Below are positions 62,269-64,000 of a stretch of 64,000 nt of DNA, piece by piece; the stretch's first letter is position 1; each line of letters opens with the position of its first letter. Origin of the DNA: Rikenellaceae bacterium (GTDB lineage: Bacteria; Bacteroidota; Bacteroidia; Bacteroidales; Rikenellaceae); the NCBI GenBank assembly GCA_015059735.1, contig SUZX01000005.1, positions 113,402 to 177,401 on the forward strand. Reading direction: 5' to 3'. Position numbers and translations under genes: made by a program. Below the pieces are notes generated by a model, which was given only the letters and a program-made list of their open reading frames with translations, did not search any database and was not told the DNA's origin.

Positions 62269-62463
62269 TTATTTAACCAGCAGGTTCTTGATCTTAGCTT
62301 CGTCAGCAGCAGAAACAGTACCCGAATAGCAAAGGTTACGTTTCTGTTTCGTAGTCTTTTTGGTCAGGATGTGACTGTGATAAGCGTGTTTACGCTTGAT
62401 CTTTCCTGTGCCGGTGAAGGTAAAACGCTTCTTCGCAGCGGCATTGGTTTTCATTTTTGGCAT
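62269..62463 (-). CDS. rpmI: 50S ribosomal protein L35 (bL35)
   Basis: The 64-residue basic protein ([20 protein letters not shown]) is a full-length bL35. It normally follows infC, but here the upstream gene is the divergent MgtC, and a consensus promoter sits just 35 bases before its start, so rpmI opens the transcript. rplT follows after 199 bases. Confidence 0.98.
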   Translation of the reverse strand: MPKMKTNAAAKKRFTFTGTGKIKRKHAYHSHILTKKTTKQKRNLCYSGTVSAADEAKIKNLLVK

Positions 62464-62497
62464 TGTTGTAAACAGTTAATTAGTTAAACATAGCGCG

Positions 62498-62527
62498 CAA
62501 AGGTAACAAAAAATCCCGAGAGTACAA
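62498..62527 (-). promoter_or_regulatory. Promoter of rpmI-rplT
   Basis: On the minus strand, TTG (62527-62525), a 19-bp spacer and TACCTTTG (62505-62498) are an exact consensus match. Its -33 lies one base from the -33 of the divergent MgtC promoter. Confidence 0.8.
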
Positions 62528-62528
62528 T

Positions 62529-62558
62529 TTGTCCTGAACGATTTTTGTGCTATATTTG
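62529..62558 (+). promoter_or_regulatory. Promoter of the MgtC/SapB gene
   Basis: TTG (62529-62531), a 19-bp spacer and TATATTTG (62551-62558) are an exact consensus match, 27 bases upstream of the ATG. Confidence 0.8.
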
Positions 62559-62585
62559 ACAATATTTTCTTAAAAACGGTTGTTT

Positions 62586-63248
62586 ATGGAGTGGAATCTT
62601 GTTTTACGGTTGTGCGTAGCAGGTCTTTGCGGTGCATTGATAGGACTTGATCGTGAATATCGGGTCAAGGATGCCGGTTTTCGTACCCATTTTTTGGTGG
62701 CTTTGGGTAGTGCATTGATGATGGTTGTGTCGCAATATGGATTTGCTGATAGTTTACAACAAACCGGCATGGGGGTGGATCCAAGTCGTATTGCCGCCCA
62801 AGTGGTGAGCGGTATCGGTTTCATTGGAGCCGGAACCATCATTATCCATCGGCAACTTGTGCGCGGGTTGACTACGGCGGCGAGTCTTTGGGCTACGGCT
62901 GGAATCGGATTGGCTGCCGGAGCACATCTTTATTTATTGGCCGGTATAGCAACGTTGTTGACACTTTTTGGCTTGGAGGCTTTGTCGCTTTTCTTCGGCC
63001 GCTTGGGACAACGACGTTTGGTGCTTGTACTTTCGTCGGAAAGTCGTAAGGCATTAGATCGGGTGCTTACCAATTTGCCGACAGACGATTTCTCGCTTTT
63101 GTCTTATGAAATCGAGACCCTGCATGAACCGCAAAATCTTATTTTTCGAGCAACAATGGTGCTACGTTCTCGCAAAGCAACCGCTACCGACCATTATGTT
63201 ACCACTCTTCGCACTGATCCGGAAATCATGATCGAGCAAATGTTTTAG
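62586..63248 (+). CDS. MgtC/SapB family inner-membrane protein
   Basis: The 220-residue protein starts at ATG 62586. An upstream TTG at 62580 is in frame but less likely. About five transmembrane helices fill residues 5-135, with LCGALIGLDREYRVKDAGFRTH and VSGIGFIGAGTIIIHR, the hallmark MgtC sequences. A soluble C-terminal domain (about 140-220) may be an ACT-like fold. MgtC proteins help bacteria survive low magnesium and in Salmonella inhibit the ATP synthase. The role here is inferred. It is divergent from rpmI. Confidence 0.9.
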   Translation: MEWNLVLRLCVAGLCGALIGLDREYRVKDAGFRTHFLVALGSALMMVVSQYGFADSLQQTGMGVDPSRIAAQVVSGIGFIGAGTIIIHRQLVRGLTTAASLWATAGIGLAAGAHLYLLAGIATLLTLFGLEALSLFFGRLGQRRLVLVLSSESRKALDRVLTNLPTDDFSLLSYEIETLHEPQNLIFRATMVLRSRKATATDHYVTTLRTDPEIMIEQMF

Positions 63249-63474
63249 GGTGTATTGAACTTTTTGATCTTTGTTTTTGGTTTACTTTGGAGAGGCTCGG
63301 AGTGATCGGGCCCTCTTTTAATTTATGGCAATTATATTTATATACCTATATATATTATATACGGGGTAGCTCTCTGCTTTTATGATATTGAAAAAAAAGT
63401 TGCAAATAACTTGCTGAGTAATAATCGTGTGCAAAATTATTCGCTAAAAAGGCTAAAAAAAGTGCGAAAAATAT
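63249..63474. other. Gap between MgtC and the rRNA promoters
   Basis: This stretch of about 225 bp is AT-rich, with TATATACCTATATATATTATATA near 63338-63360. No gene was recognised. The three rRNA promoters follow. Confidence 0.4.
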
Positions 63475-63506
63475 TTGGAAGTATCGTGAAAATAGCCTTA
63501 TCTTTG
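63475..63506 (+). promoter_or_regulatory. rRNA promoter P1
   Basis: TTG (63475-63477), a 21-bp spacer and TATCTTTG (63499-63506), followed by CACCCGCTT. Confidence 0.8.
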
Positions 63507-63586
63507 CACCCGCTTCGAGAGAAAAAACGGCTCGAGAGGCTAATGAGAAAGGTTCTGAAAAATTTTGAAAAAAGTTCCGAAATCTT

Positions 63587-63616
63587 TTGGAGATTCCGAA
63601 AATTGCCTTACCTTTG
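63587..63616 (+). promoter_or_regulatory. rRNA promoter P2
   Basis: TTG (63587-63589), a 19-bp spacer and TACCTTTG (63609-63616), followed by CACCCGCTT like P1. Confidence 0.82.
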
Positions 63617-63694
63617 CACCCGCTTATGAAGCGAATAGCGGTTTAAGTAAGTGAAAGGGTTCTGAAAAATTTTCGAAAAAAGTTTTTGAAAGAT

Positions 63695-63725
63695 TTGGTG
63701 GTTTCAAAAAAAGGTTTTACCTTTG
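63695..63725 (+). promoter_or_regulatory. rRNA promoter P3
   Basis: TTG (63695-63697), a 20-bp spacer and TACCTTTG (63718-63725), followed by CACCACTT. This is the promoter closest to the 16S gene. Confidence 0.82.
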
Positions 63726-63825
63726 CACCACTTTCCGCTCAAAAAAAAAGCGGACAGAATCAAGAACGAGGTCGCAAGATTGAGTTCGAAAATAAGAGAA
63801 ATTGTTCTTTATAGTAATATAATCG

Positions 63826-63936
63826 AACAGCGTTCTTTGAAGTATTTGAGCAGCAAAGTTTTTATCCACTCTTAAAAGAGTGATTTCAAACAATACCTTT
63901 GAGATTAGAGCTAAAGATTTAACAAAACATTTTTTT
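63826..63936 (+). promoter_or_regulatory. 16S rRNA leader with boxA-like sequence
   Basis: The leader contains GTTCTTTGAAG near 63832, a boxA-like antitermination element seen in Bacteroidota rRNA leaders, and a CACTCTTAAAAGAGTG hairpin at about 63871-63886. Confidence 0.5.

Positions 63937-64000
<64 letters not shown>

Larger units (their letters stand above)
63548..63740 (+). repeat. Duplicated rRNA promoter module
   Basis: The block starting AAAGGTTCTGAAAAATTTT at 63548 recurs as AAAGGGTTCTGAAAAATTTT at 63654, 106 bases later. Each copy contains its own promoter. The -7 boxes of P1, P2 and P3 are spaced 110 and 109 bp, so the whole region looks like a triplicated promoter unit, with P1 the most diverged. 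Confidence 0.7.

Overview
The window is a stretch of chromosome from a member of the Bacteroidota, most likely order Bacteroidales and probably Rikenellaceae (Alistipes-like). Three things support this. The first 60 or so bases of a 16S rRNA gene at the right edge have the wording typical of that group. Many promoters follow the Bacteroidota pattern TTG - 19 to 21 bp - TAnnTTTG. The gene content is typical: BatD/BatE aerotolerance proteins, a serine-palmitoyltransferase-like enzyme, class I fumarase, pyruvate phosphate dikinase, tricorn-like and S9 peptidases, and lipoproteins with acidic residues after the lipobox cysteine. The family-level placement is inferred from a short 16S fragment only.

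Layout. 0-5 kb: GH3-like protein and TrkA (minus), a small Cys-rich membrane protein, Hsp20, GAPDH, and a decayed HAD phosphatase. 5-11 kb: Nudix hydrolase, S9 lipoprotein peptidase, tRNA-Pro, and a three-gene BtuF/BtuC/BtuD-type importer. 11-16 kb: tRNA-Glu, rpsT, GH20 hexosaminidase, diadenylate cyclase and two unknowns. 16-23 kb: a minus-strand block fumarase-batD-batE-recR-Dcu transporter. 23-29 kb: class II aldolase, radical SAM protein, SDF symporter, GH172 protein and an alpha-oxoamine synthase. 29-30 kb: tRNA-Gly and a gene-free tract with a 144-bp tandem repeat. 30-34.5 kb: minus-strand operon lptB-aroA-aroC-prmC-recX. 34.6-42.4 kb: recQ, a small membrane protein, rsmA, an EEP-fold protein lacking its catalytic residues, ppdK and a beta-barrel protein. 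42.6-49.5 kb: hpt, queE, divIC-like, a Sel1 gene, thiL, aroQ, pyk and a flippase. 49.5-54.3 kb: minus-strand ackA-ptb-buk, and a response regulator with a GNAT. 54.7-61.5 kb: a run of exported hydrolases (tricorn-like, lipoprotein esterase, S9 peptidase, EEP lipoprotein). 61.7-64 kb: rpmI-rplT, MgtC, three tandem rRNA promoters, and the start of 16S.

How the genes fit together. The metabolic genes describe an anaerobe that runs lower glycolysis (aldolase, GAPDH, pyruvate kinase, PPDK), handles fumarate (fumarase plus a C4-dicarboxylate exchanger) and makes ATP from acyl phosphates (ackA-ptb-buk). Exported proteases and glycosidases suggest a diet of protein, mucin glycans and fructans or arabinans. 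Chorismate genes are split between aroA-aroC and a distant aroQ.

I found no integrase, intact IS, prophage, CRISPR array or defence island. This is mostly core genome. The most interesting items are regulatory architecture (interlocked divergent promoters at trkA, back-to-back promoters at rpmI/MgtC, rRNA promoters in triplicate), an intact but catalytically stripped EEP protein, a decaying HAD gene, and rpmI-rplT separated from infC.
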